Shown: positions 44,792 through 53,076, counted from the first letter of the stretch. The stretch: DNA of 64,000 bases from Streptomyces hygroscopicus (GCF_026168105.1 NZ_LBMW01000001.1:459749-523748); one strand, 5' to 3'. Notes: generated by a model not told the origin, from the sequence alone. Translations and numbers: made by a program.

Positions 44792-44959
44792 CTCTTGACC
44801 TCCTGGGGACGGGGACCGTTGCCGCCGTCCGGCAGCTGACTGGGGGCGCCTGGATGCCTGTTGATACGCACGCGTCACATGGGGTGTTCAACGGCCACTG
44901 CAACTGGCCGAGTTGGCGTATGCGAAAGGATGAAATAGGCGGCAAACGCGTCTGTGGTG

Positions 44960-44984
44960 GCGTGATCACGGGCAGGGATCACGC
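44960..44984. promoter_or_regulatory. Inverted repeat ending directly at the thioesterase start codon
   Basis: GCGTGATC and GATCACGC flank ACGGGCAGG, and the right arm ends immediately before the ATG at 44985. The centre contains the only ribosome-site candidate (AGGG). It may be a repressor site or an RNA hairpin that hides the ribosome site. Confidence 0.5.
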
Positions 44985-45458
44985 ATGACACCGACCCTCG
45001 CCGAAGCAGACCGGATCCTCTCCGACCATTTCGCCCCCTGGGTGCTCGAACTGGGCCTCGTGGTCGAGGAGCTGGACGACCGGCGCGCCGTGCTGCGGCT
45101 GCCCTGGTCCGCTCGGCTCGCCCGCGAGGGCGGCGCACTCTCGGGTCAGGCGCTGATGGCCGCGGCGGACACGGCGACGGTGATCGCGGTCTCGGCGGCG
45201 CGCGGCGGTTTCGTACCCATGACGACGGTCCAGCAGTCCACCACCTTCCAGCGCGCGGTCGTGGGCGCGGACGTGCTCGTGGAGGCGGTCCTCACCAAGC
45301 TCGGCCGGAGCATGGCGTTCGCCGACATCACGATGACCGAGGACGGCTCGGCTCAGATCGCGGCGAGGGCGAGCACGGTGTACGCGCTGTTCGGTCAGCA
45401 CCCGTCCGCCCGGGGAACGTTGAACACTTCGGGAGCACGATCCGCCACCGAGAGGTAA
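44985..45458 (+). CDS. PaaI-family hotdog-fold thioesterase
   Basis: A 157-residue acyl-CoA thioesterase-like protein. The pattern LRLPWSARLAREGGALSGQALMAAADTA places the hotdog central helix after a Gly-rich loop, and VPMTTVQQSTTFQRAVVGAD and FADITMTEDGSAQIAARASTVY are the typical strands. The catalytic acidic residue is less clear than in classical PaaI: GALSGQALMAAAD replaces the common G-G-x-x-x-x-L-x-D. It lies between a secreted protease (divergent) and a double-glycine-leader peptide gene 435 bases downstream on the same strand. A link to that peptide system is possible but not shown. Confidence 0.85.
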   Translation: MTPTLAEADRILSDHFAPWVLELGLVVEELDDRRAVLRLPWSARLAREGGALSGQALMAAADTATVIAVSAARGGFVPMTTVQQSTTFQRAVVGADVLVEAVLTKLGRSMAFADITMTEDGSAQIAARASTVYALFGQHPSARGTLNTSGARSATER

Positions 45459-45893
45459 CGCTCGGTTTCCGCCCCGTTGGCGGAATCCCGGCTTCAGGGA
45501 ATCTGCACATCGAATACGCAAGCGGCTCACCGTGCACGGTGTATCTGCACAGTCGCGCGCCGGGGCCGCGCGATTGGGGCTGGAGTGTCCTATTCCGTTT
45601 CGAGACGGCAAGGGATCGCGCGCACCGATGCCACGCAGCATGTGAAGAAGTAGCCCCCACGGCGTGCGCAGGCCTGCACGGATTGCCGCCGCAGAGCACC
45701 AATTCCCCAGGTGAGAGCACTGGATGATTGGAATCGCCGCGCGCGGACGTGCTTTGATCCGTTGCACCGCGGGGCCGTTGCAGGGCTTCCGGCAACGGGC
45801 GCCCGGCTCCCGCGGACCGCGGCCGACCGTCTGTCCCCAGAGGGGGGCCGCTCTCCCCCTTGTGAAATATCCCATACGAAGGGAAGTTCCATC
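45459..45893. other. Long leader/promoter region upstream of the double-glycine peptide gene
   Basis: This 435-base gap has several A/T-richer stretches. It contains a 14-bp palindrome flanked by 9-bp direct repeats (see 45501-45551), a possible hairpin AGGGGG/CCCCCT at 45841-45860 and an A/T-rich GTGAAATATCCCATACGAA stretch just before the ribosome site. I see no convincing gene in either direction. Confidence 0.55.
45501..45551. promoter_or_regulatory. 14-bp perfect palindrome with flanking direct repeats, candidate operator
   Basis: CACCGTGCACGGTG (45528-45541) is its own reverse complement. ATCTGCACA occurs at 45501-45509 and 45543-45551, exactly 42 bases apart. The element lies 353 bases upstream of the peptide start, so its target promoter is uncertain; no regulator gene is adjacent. 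Confidence 0.5.
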
Positions 45894-46109
45894 ATGAACT
45901 CCACCCCCCAGGTTGAGACCGCCGAGATCTCGGACGCCGAGCTCGACGCTGTTTCCGGCGGCCTGCAGGTGAACTCCCTGGGCACCGCCACCGGCCTGGT
46001 GGACGGCGTCGCCCCGGTTTCCGCCCTGACCGGCACGGCCGTCAGCACCGTCGAGGGTGTCACCGGTCTGAACGCAGCCCCGGTCACCCAGCTGGTCGCC
46101 GGTCTCTGA
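45894..46109 (+). CDS. Double-glycine-leader precursor peptide, candidate bacteriocin/RiPP
   Basis: A 71-residue peptide starting at the ATG at 45894, with GAAGGGAAG about 8 bases upstream. Residues 1-23 form a leader ending ISDAELDAVSGG, the EL-x-x-V-S-GG pattern recognised by C39 peptidases. The predicted core (24-71) is 48 residues made almost only of Gly, Val, Thr, Ala, Leu and Ser. It has no Cys, Met, aromatic or basic residue and just one Asp and one Glu. Two halves look related (GVAPVSALTG and GLNAAPVTQLVAG). Automated pipelines would probably call it a type A lantipeptide, but without Cys it cannot form lanthionines. The following three genes encode export machinery; no modification enzyme is visible. 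It could be an unmodified pore-former, a signal or a structural peptide. Confidence 0.82.
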   Translation: MNSTPQVETAEISDAELDAVSGGLQVNSLGTATGLVDGVAPVSALTGTAVSTVEGVTGLNAAPVTQLVAGL

Positions 46110-46127
46110 TCGCACCGTTGTGCCGTT

Positions 46128-46161
46128 GAGTCCCGGAACCGGGCCCCCGGTTCCGGGACTC
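46128..46161 (+). terminator. Strong hairpin between the peptide gene and its export genes (attenuator)
   Basis: GAGTCCCGGAACCGGG and its exact complement form a 16-bp stem with only CC between them; the innermost pairs must open to make a loop. It begins 18 bases after the peptide stop and 101 bases before the secretion gene. Placed there it would stop most transcripts, giving high peptide and low exporter expression. Confidence 0.85.
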
Positions 46162-46261
46162 ACGGATGCCGTGAAACGTGCGGCTCGCCACCGCGCCGCA
46201 CGCCGTACGCCCGGCTCGACACGAGCCGGTCCTCAGTCACCCGCAGGTGAGGGAAAGTTCC

Positions 46262-47068
46262 GTGCAGTTCCGCCAACAGGCCCTCGCCAAGCTCCAGTCG
46301 CCCGAGGAACTCGACCTCCCGGTGCGCTTCGCCCGTCCCCAGGGCTGGCTCGTCCTCACCGTGACGGTCGTCGCCATGGCCGCCGCGACCATATGGGCCG
46401 TCACCGGCTCGGTGGCCTCCACGGTCAGCGCGCCCGCCATCCTCACGTACGGCGAGGGCAGCTACATCCTGCAGAGCCCCGTGGCCGGGCAGGTCACCGC
46501 GATCCTCGCCAAGGAGGGCGAACGGCTGCCCGCCGACTCGCCCCTCCTCAAGGTCCGTACGAGCCGGGGGGATGCGGTGGTCCGCACGGTCGCCGCGGGC
46601 CGTATCACCGCGCTCGCCGCCACCATCGGCCAGATCGTCCAGACCGGGGCCGACGTGGCGGCCGTGGAGAAGGTCGCCCGGCCGTCCGACCCGCTGTACG
46701 CCACGGTGTACGTCCCCGCCGACAACGCCGCCTCCATCCCTGAGAACGCCTCCGTCGACCTCACGGTCCAGTCGGTGCCGACCCAGGCGTACGGGGTGCT
46801 GCGCGGCCAGGTGAAGTCGGTGGACCGCGCGGCCCAGTCGCCGCAGCAGATCGCCGCCTTCCTCGGGGACAGCCAGCTGGGCGAGCAGTTCACCAAGGAG
46901 GGCCGCCCGGTGGCCGTGCTGGTGAAGCTCGACCGGGCGTCCGGCACGAAGAGCGGCTACCGGTGGTCGACCGCCGACGGCCCGCCGTTCACCCTCACCT
47001 CCCTGACCCTGGCCACGGGTTCGATCCGTCTGGCCGATCAGCGTCCCCTCGATTGGCTGCTGCCGTGA
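46262..47068 (+). CDS. HlyD-like secretion protein of an NHLM-type bacteriocin export system
   Basis: A 268-residue membrane-fusion-type protein. The start is the GTG at 46262, after GAGGGAAAG; the frame is open further upstream without a ribosome site. A short cytoplasmic segment (VQFRQQALAKLQSPEELDLP) precedes one membrane helix (WLVLTVTVVAMAAATIWAVT). The rest is an extracytoplasmic biotinyl/lipoyl-like barrel: ILTYGEGSYILQSPVAGQVT, ILAKEGERLPADSPLLKVRT, TALAATIGQIVQTGADVAAV. The form matches secretion proteins associated with two NHLM ABC exporters. Its stop codon overlaps the start of the C39 exporter (GTGA). It should connect the exporter to the cell wall side. Confidence 0.87.
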   Translation: MQFRQQALAKLQSPEELDLPVRFARPQGWLVLTVTVVAMAAATIWAVTGSVASTVSAPAILTYGEGSYILQSPVAGQVTAILAKEGERLPADSPLLKVRTSRGDAVVRTVAAGRITALAATIGQIVQTGADVAAVEKVARPSDPLYATVYVPADNAASIPENASVDLTVQSVPTQAYGVLRGQVKSVDRAAQSPQQIAAFLGDSQLGEQFTKEGRPVAVLVKLDRASGTKSGYRWSTADGPPFTLTSLTLATGSIRLADQRPLDWLLP

Positions 47069-49299
47069 CCGCTCCCCAGGACACACTGCCTCCGGTACGG
47101 GGCAGACGCCGTGCCGCGCCGCCGAAGCGCACCGTGCCCAAGGGCCGGCGCAAGACCGTCCGCACCCCCACCGTGCTGCAGATGGAGGCCGTGGAGTGCG
47201 GCGCCGCCTCCCTGGCCATGGTGCTCGGCCACTACGGCCGGCACATCCCGCTCGAAGAGCTGCGCATCGCCTGCGGTGTCTCCCGCGACGGCTCGCGCGC
47301 CAGCAATCTCCTCAAGGCGGCCCGTGGTTACGGCCTGACGGCCAAGGGCATGCAGATGGACACGGCCGCACTCGCCGAGGTGAAGGCGCCCGCGATCCTG
47401 TTCTGGGAGTTCAACCACTACGTGGTCTACGACGGCATGGGCCGCCGCTTCGGCCGCAGGGGCGTGTACGTCAACGACCCCGGCAAGGGCCGTCGCTTCG
47501 TCCCGATGGAGGACTTCGACACCAGCTTCACCGGGGTCGTGCTGGTGATGGAGCCGGGTCAGGGCTTCACGAAGGGCGGCCGCAGACCGGGCGTCCTGGG
47601 CGCCATGCCGGCCCGGCTGCGCGGCACTTCCGGCACGATGCCGGCCGCTGTGCTGGCGAGCCTCCTCCTGGTGGCGGTCGGCGCCGCGCTGCCCGCGCTG
47701 AGCCGGACGTACATCGACATGTTCCTGATCGGCGGGCAGACCTCCCTGCTGGGCGTGCTGTTCACGTCGATGGCCGCCTGTGTGCTGCTGACGGTCGTGC
47801 TGACCTGGCTGCAGCAGGCGAACCTGCTGCGCGGCCGGATCATCTCCTCCACGCTCTCCAGCGCCCGCTTCCTGCGGCATCTGCTGCGGCTGCCGGTGAC
47901 GTTCTTCGCCCAGCGCAGCCCGGCCGACCTGGTACAGCGGCTCCAGTCCAACGACGCGGTCGCCGAGACCCTGGCCCGCGACCTCGCCGCGGCGGGTGTC
48001 GACGCGGTCGTCGTCGTGCTGTACGCGCTGCTGCTGTACACGTACGACCCGCAACTGACGTTCGTCGGCATCGGCGTCGCCCTGCTCAACGTGGCCGCGA
48101 TGCGGGTCGTCGTACGGCTGCGGGCCACCCGTACCGCGAAACTGCGCGCGGACAGCGCGCGCCTGACCAACACGGCCTACACCGGCCTGCAGTTGATCGA
48201 GACGATGAAAGCAACCGGCGGCGAGGACGGCTACTTCCGCAAGTGGGCGGGGCAGCACGCCACCACGCTGGAGGAGCAGCAGCGGCTCGGCGTGCCGAGC
48301 GCCTGGCTGGGTGTGGTCGCACCGACGCTCGCCATGCTCAACAGCGCTCTGATCCTGTGGATCGGCGGTCTGCGGGCGATCGAGGGCCATATCTCCGTGG
48401 GCCTGCTGGTGGCCTTCCAGGCCCTGGTGACCCGCTTCACCGCGCCCATCACCCGGCTCAACGGGGTGGCGGGCCGTATCCAGGACTTCGCGGCGGACGT
48501 GGCGCGGCTGAAGGACGTGGAGAACTTCCAGGCCGACCCGCTCTACGGCCGCTCCGGCGGCACGGAGTCGACCCGCCGGCTGCACGGCCATGTCGAGCTG
48601 GAGAACATCACGTTCGGCTACAGCCCGCTCGACAAGCCGCTGCTGAGTGGCTTCAGCCTGACGGTCGGGCCCGGCCAGCAGGTGGCTCTGGTCGGCGGCT
48701 CCGGCAGCGGCAAGTCCACGGTGTCCCGGCTGATTTCGGGTCTGTACGCTCCGTGGGAGGGCGTGATCCGCATCGACGGGCAGCGTCTGGAGGACATTCC
48801 GCGCGGTGCGCTGGCCTCCTCCGTCTCCTTCGTCGACCAGGACGTCTTCCTCTTCGAGGGCACGGTCCGCGACAATGTGGCGCTGTGGGACCCCTCGATC
48901 CCCGACGACGCGGTGATCGCCGCACTGAGGGACGCGGCCCTGTACGACGTCGTGATGCGCCGCCCCGGTGGCATCCACAGCCGGGTCGAGCAGGACGGGC
49001 GGAACTTCTCCGGCGGGCAGCGCCAACGCCTGGAGATCGCACGGGCGTTGGTCCGCGATCCCAGCATCCTGGTACTCGACGAGGTGACCAGCGCCCTGGA
49101 CGCGGAGACCGAGCAGACCGTGATCGACAATCTGCGCAAGCGCGGCTGCGCGTGCGTGGTGATCGCGCACCGGCTGAGCACCGTGCGCGACAGCGACGAG
49201 ATCGTCGTGCTGCAGCACGGCACGATCGTGGAACGCGGGCGGCACGACGCCCTGGTGGCAGCCGGCGGAGCGTACGCCGAGCTGGTCAGGGAGCGATGA
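47065..49299 (+). CDS. C39-peptidase ABC exporter (NHLM family peptidase/permease/ATPase)
   Basis: A 744-residue exporter that should cleave the double-glycine leader and export the core. The N-terminal C39 protease has Cys45 (QMEAVECGAASLAMVLGHYG), His118 (FNHYVVYDG) and Asp138 (VNDPGKG), all intact. Six membrane helices follow (about 180-440). The ATPase domain has Walker A GGSGSGKST at 544-552, the signature NFSGGQRQRLEIARAL, Walker B ILVLDEVTSALD and IAHRLSTV. The GTG start overlaps the upstream stop by 4 bases. A basic, Pro-rich extension of about 30 residues precedes the protease. The closest substrate is the peptide encoded at 45894-46109. Confidence 0.93.
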   Translation: MTAPQDTLPPVRGRRRAAPPKRTVPKGRRKTVRTPTVLQMEAVECGAASLAMVLGHYGRHIPLEELRIACGVSRDGSRASNLLKAARGYGLTAKGMQMDTAALAEVKAPAILFWEFNHYVVYDGMGRRFGRRGVYVNDPGKGRRFVPMEDFDTSFTGVVLVMEPGQGFTKGGRRPGVLGAMPARLRGTSGTMPAAVLASLLLVAVGAALPALSRTYIDMFLIGGQTSLLGVLFTSMAACVLLTVVLTWLQQANLLRGRIISSTLSSARFLRHLLRLPVTFFAQRSPADLVQRLQSNDAVAETLARDLAAAGVDAVVVVLYALLLYTYDPQLTFVGIGVALLNVAAMRVVVRLRATRTAKLRADSARLTNTAYTGLQLIETMKATGGEDGYFRKWAGQHATTLEEQQRLGVPSAWLGVVAPTLAMLNSALILWIGGLRAIEGHISVGLLVAFQALVTRFTAPITRLNGVAGRIQDFAADVARLKDVENFQADPLYGRSGGTESTRRLHGHVELENITFGYSPLDKPLLSGFSLTVGPGQQVALVGGSGSGKSTVSRLISGLYAPWEGVIRIDGQRLEDIPRGALASSVSFVDQDVFLFEGTVRDNVALWDPSIPDDAVIAALRDAALYDVVMRRPGGIHSRVEQDGRNFSGGQRQRLEIARALVRDPSILVLDEVTSALDAETEQTVIDNLRKRGCACVVIAHRLSTVRDSDEIVVLQHGTIVERGRHDALVAAGGAYAELVRER

Positions 49300-49300
49300 G

Positions 49301-52114
49301 ATGACGACGGTGCACGAGGGCGACCTCGTCCTCAATGCGCTCGGCCTGATGGGCACCCCGGTCGACTGCTCGGGTCAGAGCCGAGTGGCCCTCGAAGGCC
49401 CGCAGGTCCTGTGGCTGGTCGCGGCCGGCGCACTGGACCTGTTCGCGGTGGACGCGGCCGTGCAGGGCCATTGGCATCACCTCGGCCGGCTCGAAGCGGG
49501 CTGCCTGCTGCTCGGACCGGTCGCCGGCCCCCAGCACACCCTGGTGGCCCGGCCGGTGCGCGACTGCGTGGTGCGCCGCATCCAACTGCGCGAGCTGTAC
49601 CAGCCCGTCGACACCCAGACCTGGTCGTACGACGAGTACGGCAACCCGCAGTACGTGCCTCCGACGACGAGTCCCCTGGAGTACGCGCTCGCCCTCGGTG
49701 TCGGCCGGGGCCTCTCGGTCCTCTTCCAGGCGCCGATGGCCGGCGAACGGGCCGCCGACATCACCGACGACGACGTGTTCTGGATGCAGGTGCCGCCGGG
49801 CAGCGTCCAGTACGGCTCGATGTACGGCGCGGAGGCCGCGGCCGACCTGCTGATGGACCCGGCCGTGTGGCAGGGCATGGTCGACCAGCAGTACCGGCTC
49901 CTCGCCGCCCTCGACCGGTGGATCGAGCAGGTGGAGCGCACGCACGAGACCCGTACGGCGGCCGGCATCAAGGCGGGCGAGGCGGTCCGCGCCCAGGCCG
50001 ACCGGACGCTGCTCGCCTCGATCGGCAAGTCGTCGGCGCAGCGCACGGCGGCCGACGCCGACGCCACCTACGCGGCGTGCAGGCTGGTGGCGCGCGCCGC
50101 CGGAATCACGCTGGCCGAGCCCGCGCAGAGCGGTACGGAGAGCGACCGCCTCGACCCGGTGGAGCGCATCGCGATCGCCTCCCGCGTCCGCACCCGTGCC
50201 GTACGGCTGGACGACCGATGGTGGCACGACAACGTCGGCCCGCTGGTGGGCCACCGGGCGCTGTCGGGCGCGCCGGTCGCGCTGCTGTGGCGGCGCGGCG
50301 GTTACGTCGCAGTGCAGCCGTCGTCGGGGCGCGAGACGCCGGTCGAGAAGGCGAACGCGACGGAGTTCGAGCCGAGGGCCGTGATGTTCTACCGCCCGCT
50401 GCCCGACCACCGGCTCAACCCGCTGGGGCTGTTGCGGTTCAGCATGCGCGGTACGGGCGGTGATCTGCTGGGTCTGCTGCTCAGCGGTCTGGTGACGGTC
50501 GCCATCGGCGCGCTGGTACCCATCGCCACAGGGAAGGTGCTCGGCGAGTTCGTGCCGAGGGCGCAGGAGGGACTGATCGTCCAGGTCTGCCTCGCCCTCA
50601 TGGTCACCAGTGTGGTGGCGGCGGCATTCATGCTGTTGGAGAACCTGACCATTCTGCGCCTGGAAGGGCGCATCGAAGCGACGCTCCAGCCCGCGGTCTG
50701 GGACCGCTTGCTGAGGCTGCCGACGAAGTTCTTCACCGAGCGCTCCACGGGCGAGCTGGCCAGCGCGGCGATGGGTATCAGTGCGATCCGCAGGCTGCTC
50801 GCCGGGGTCGGTCCCGTGGTCGCCCAGTCGGTGACGGTGGGCGTGATGAACCTGGGGCTGCTGCTCTGGTACAGCGTGCCCATGGCGCTGGCCGCGATGG
50901 GGATGCTCGTCGTCATCGCCGGGGTGTTCCTGGGGCTCGGGCTGTGGCAGGTGCGCTGGCAGCGACGGCTGGTCCGGCTCGGCAACAAGCTGAACAACCA
51001 GGCGTTCCAGACCCTGCGCGGACTGCCCAAACTGCGGGTGGCGGCGGCCGAGAACTATGCGTACGCCGCCTGGGCGCGCGAGTTCGCGCACAGCCGTGAG
51101 CTGCAGCAGAAGGTCGGCCGGATCAAGAACCTGACGACGGTCCTCGGCGCGGTCTATCTGCCGCTGTGCTCACTGGTGCTGTTCATGCTCCTCGCGGGCC
51201 CGGCGAAGGGCTCGCTGTCGGCCGCCGACTTCCTCACCTTCAACACGTCGGTGACCATGCTGCTGACCTCGGTCACCCAGCTGACCGGTGCGTTCGTCTC
51301 GGCGGTGGCGGCGCTGCCGCTGTTCGAGGAGATCAGGCCGGTGCTGGACGCGGCGCCGGAGGTGCGCACGGCCAGCACCCGCCCCGGTGTCCTCTCCGGC
51401 GGCATCGAGGCGCGCCGGCTCTCGTTCCGGTACGCCGACGACGGTCCCCTGGTCCTCGACGACGTGTCCTTCGAGGTCGGGGCGGGCGAGTTCGTGGCGA
51501 TCGTGGGTCCCAGCGGCTGCGGCAAGTCCACGCTGCTGCGCCTGCTGATCGGCTTCGACAAGCCGGTCTCGGGCAGTGTCCTGTACGACGGCCAGGACCT
51601 CGCGGCGCTGGACCAGTCGGCGGTGCGCCGGCAGTGCGGGGTGGTGCTCCAGCACGCACAGCCGTTCAGCGGGTCGATCCTGGACGTCATCTGCGGTACC
51701 GAGCCGTACACGCCGGAAGAGGCGATGGCGGCGGCCGAGATGGCGGGCCTCGCCGAGGACATCAAGCGGATGCCGATGGGGCTGCACACCATCGTCCAGG
51801 GCAGCGGAGCGGTCTCGGGCGGGCAGCGGCAGCGGCTTATGATCGCGCAGGCGCTGATCCGCAGGCCGCGCATCCTGTTCTTCGACGAGGCCACGAGCGC
51901 GCTGGACAACGAGACGCAGCGCCGGGTCATCGAGAGCACCCGCGCCCTGAACGCCACCCGGATCGTGATCGCCCACCGTCTGTCCACGGTGCTGGACGCG
52001 GACCGCGTCATCGTGATGGAGGACGGCAGGGTCGCCCAGCAGGGACCGCCGGCTCAGCTCCTGGCGGACACCGGCGGGCGCCTGCACGAGCTGGTACGTC
52101 GCCAGCTGGCGTGA
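49301..52114 (+). CDS. Second NHLM-type ABC exporter (permease/ATPase with long N-terminal domain)
   Basis: A 937-residue ABC protein. The first 380 residues are a soluble domain without a C39 protease; early strands (VLWLVAAGALDLFAVD, then LGRLEAGCLLLGP) resemble the cyclic-nucleotide-binding-like module of NHLM exporter subunit 2. Membrane helices span about 390-680 (DLLGLLLSGLVTVAIGALVP, VVAQSVTVGVMNLGLLLWYS). The ATPase has Walker A GPSGCGKST at 736-744, VSGGQRQRLMIAQAL and ILFFDEATSALD. It begins one base after the previous stop, so it is co-translated and probably forms a heterodimer with the C39 exporter. It converges with the AHSA1 gene only 4 bases away. Confidence 0.92.
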   Translation: MTTVHEGDLVLNALGLMGTPVDCSGQSRVALEGPQVLWLVAAGALDLFAVDAAVQGHWHHLGRLEAGCLLLGPVAGPQHTLVARPVRDCVVRRIQLRELYQPVDTQTWSYDEYGNPQYVPPTTSPLEYALALGVGRGLSVLFQAPMAGERAADITDDDVFWMQVPPGSVQYGSMYGAEAAADLLMDPAVWQGMVDQQYRLLAALDRWIEQVERTHETRTAAGIKAGEAVRAQADRTLLASIGKSSAQRTAADADATYAACRLVARAAGITLAEPAQSGTESDRLDPVERIAIASRVRTRAVRLDDRWWHDNVGPLVGHRALSGAPVALLWRRGGYVAVQPSSGRETPVEKANATEFEPRAVMFYRPLPDHRLNPLGLLRFSMRGTGGDLLGLLLSGLVTVAIGALVPIATGKVLGEFVPRAQEGLIVQVCLALMVTSVVAAAFMLLENLTILRLEGRIEATLQPAVWDRLLRLPTKFFTERSTGELASAAMGISAIRRLLAGVGPVVAQSVTVGVMNLGLLLWYSVPMALAAMGMLVVIAGVFLGLGLWQVRWQRRLVRLGNKLNNQAFQTLRGLPKLRVAAAENYAYAAWAREFAHSRELQQKVGRIKNLTTVLGAVYLPLCSLVLFMLLAGPAKGSLSAADFLTFNTSVTMLLTSVTQLTGAFVSAVAALPLFEEIRPVLDAAPEVRTASTRPGVLSGGIEARRLSFRYADDGPLVLDDVSFEVGAGEFVAIVGPSGCGKSTLLRLLIGFDKPVSGSVLYDGQDLAALDQSAVRRQCGVVLQHAQPFSGSILDVICGTEPYTPEEAMAAAEMAGLAEDIKRMPMGLHTIVQGSGAVSGGQRQRLMIAQALIRRPRILFFDEATSALDNETQRRVIESTRALNATRIVIAHRLSTVLDADRVIVMEDGRVAQQGPPAQLLADTGGRLHELVRRQLA

Positions 52115-52118
52115 GGGC

Positions 52119-52649
52119 TCAGGCGCCTGCGCCGGGGATGGGCGCGCCCGAGGGGACACCTGCGGTGACGTAACCGTCGTAGTACTCCTTCCAGGGGGCG
52201 CCTGCCCCGGCGTGCGGTCCCTCGAAGCGTTCGCCGCGGGCCCTGGCGTCCAGGGCCGTGAGGCACACCTCCCAGCCGGCGCCGTTGCGGGCGGCGGTGT
52301 TCTGCTCGCCCAGGACGTCGGTGAGCGTGAAGCGGGTGCGCCTGTCGTCCAGCGGCTCCAGGTCGAAACGCAGTTCGTCGCCGCCCCACTCGAAGGAGAG
52401 GTGTCGGGGCGGGTCGACGGCCACGACCGTACCGGTCGAGACGGGCATGTTCGGGTCCCCGCTGAACCGGACGGTGCCGCCGGGGCGCAGGTCGAACTCG
52501 GCTCGGGACGGGAACCACTGGGCGAGCTCGTCGGGTTCGGTGACGAACCGCCAGACTCGGTCCAGAGGGTGGTCGTAGACACGGCTGAAACGGACGGCTG
52601 GGCGGCCGTCGTCGAGGGTGAGGTACGTGCCGGTGAGGTCGGCGGCCAT
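52119..52649 (-). CDS. SRPBCC/AHSA1-like protein
   Basis: A 176-residue START-like fold protein. The signature is RFSRVYDHPLDRVWRFVTEP followed by DELAQWFPS, then GTVRFSGDPNMPVSTGTVVA, PPRHLSFEWGGDELRF and RTRFTLTDVLGE, as in activator-of-Hsp90 homologue domain proteins (CalC/AHSA1 group). It lies 6 bases after an ArsR-type regulator gene, a frequent actinobacterial pairing whose job is unknown. The hydrophobic cavity of this fold usually binds lipids or small aromatic compounds. Confidence 0.9.
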   Translation of the reverse strand: MAADLTGTYLTLDDGRPAVRFSRVYDHPLDRVWRFVTEPDELAQWFPSRAEFDLRPGGTVRFSGDPNMPVSTGTVVAVDPPRHLSFEWGGDELRFDLEPLDDRRTRFTLTDVLGEQNTAARNGAGWEVCLTALDARARGERFEGPHAGAGAPWKEYYDGYVTAGVPSGAPIPGAGA

Positions 52650-52655
52650 GGCGGA

Positions 52656-52997
52656 TCAGTCCTTCGCGGAGGGTTCGTCGGTGTCGTCCGATGTCTCGTC
52701 CAGGCGCCGCCCCAGCGCGTCCAGGCTGGTGGTCCACAGCGCCCGGTAGGGGGCGAGCCAGGCGTCGAGCGCGGCGATGGGGGCCGGGTCGAGGGCGTAC
52801 ACCCGGCGCTGGGCGTCCTGGTGTACGCGCACGAGCCCCGCGTCCCGCAGTACCTTCAGATGCTTCGACGTACTCGGCTGGCTGAGACCGCACGCCTCGA
52901 CGATCTCACCGACGGGCCGTGGCCGCTCCAGGAGCAGCGCGACGATGGACCGTCGATGGGGGTCGGCGAGTGCGGCCCACAGGGAGGCTTCGGACAC
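52656..52997 (-). CDS. ArsR-family winged-helix regulator
   Basis: A 113-residue regulator. The winged helix is clear: LWAALADPHRRSIVALLLER, PVGEIVEACGLSQPSTSKHL, KVLRDAGLVRVHQDAQRRVY. No metal-binding Cys motif is present, so it is not a metal sensor of the ArsR/SmtB kind. I place the start at the GTG at 52997 because it lies exactly 7 bases after a -10 box, implying a leaderless mRNA; a TTG at 53006 would extend it by 3 residues but overlaps that -10. It is followed 6 bases later by the AHSA1-like gene and probably regulates this operon. Confidence 0.88.
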   Translation of the reverse strand: MSEASLWAALADPHRRSIVALLLERPRPVGEIVEACGLSQPSTSKHLKVLRDAGLVRVHQDAQRRVYALDPAPIAALDAWLAPYRALWTTSLDALGRRLDETSDDTDEPSAKD

Positions 52998-53004
52998 GGG
53001 GCTC

Positions 53005-53034
53005 AATATGCCTCTTCGGTTATATAGCTGTCAA
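53005..53034 (-). promoter_or_regulatory. Promoter for a leaderless ArsR-AHSA1 transcript
   Basis: On the minus strand a perfect TTGACA (53034-53029) and CATATT (53010-53005) are separated by 18 bases, with the GTG start beginning 7 bases after the -10. The overall layout fits a sigma-70-type promoter with transcription starting at the start codon. Confidence 0.6.
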
Positions 53035-53076
53035 GGAATACGAGCCTCGCCTGACCGCGGGTCGTCCACGTGTGAC

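Noticed and set aside
40514..44839. A 1,441-codon open frame on the plus strand
   Set aside because: It is antisense to the phosphoesterase, SpoIIE phosphatase and protease genes, which have clear motifs. Long antisense open frames are expected at this GC content.
45894..46109. Calling the small peptide a lanthipeptide
   Set aside because: The leader resembles class II leaders, but the core has no Cys and no LanM-type enzyme is present, so lanthionine rings are impossible.
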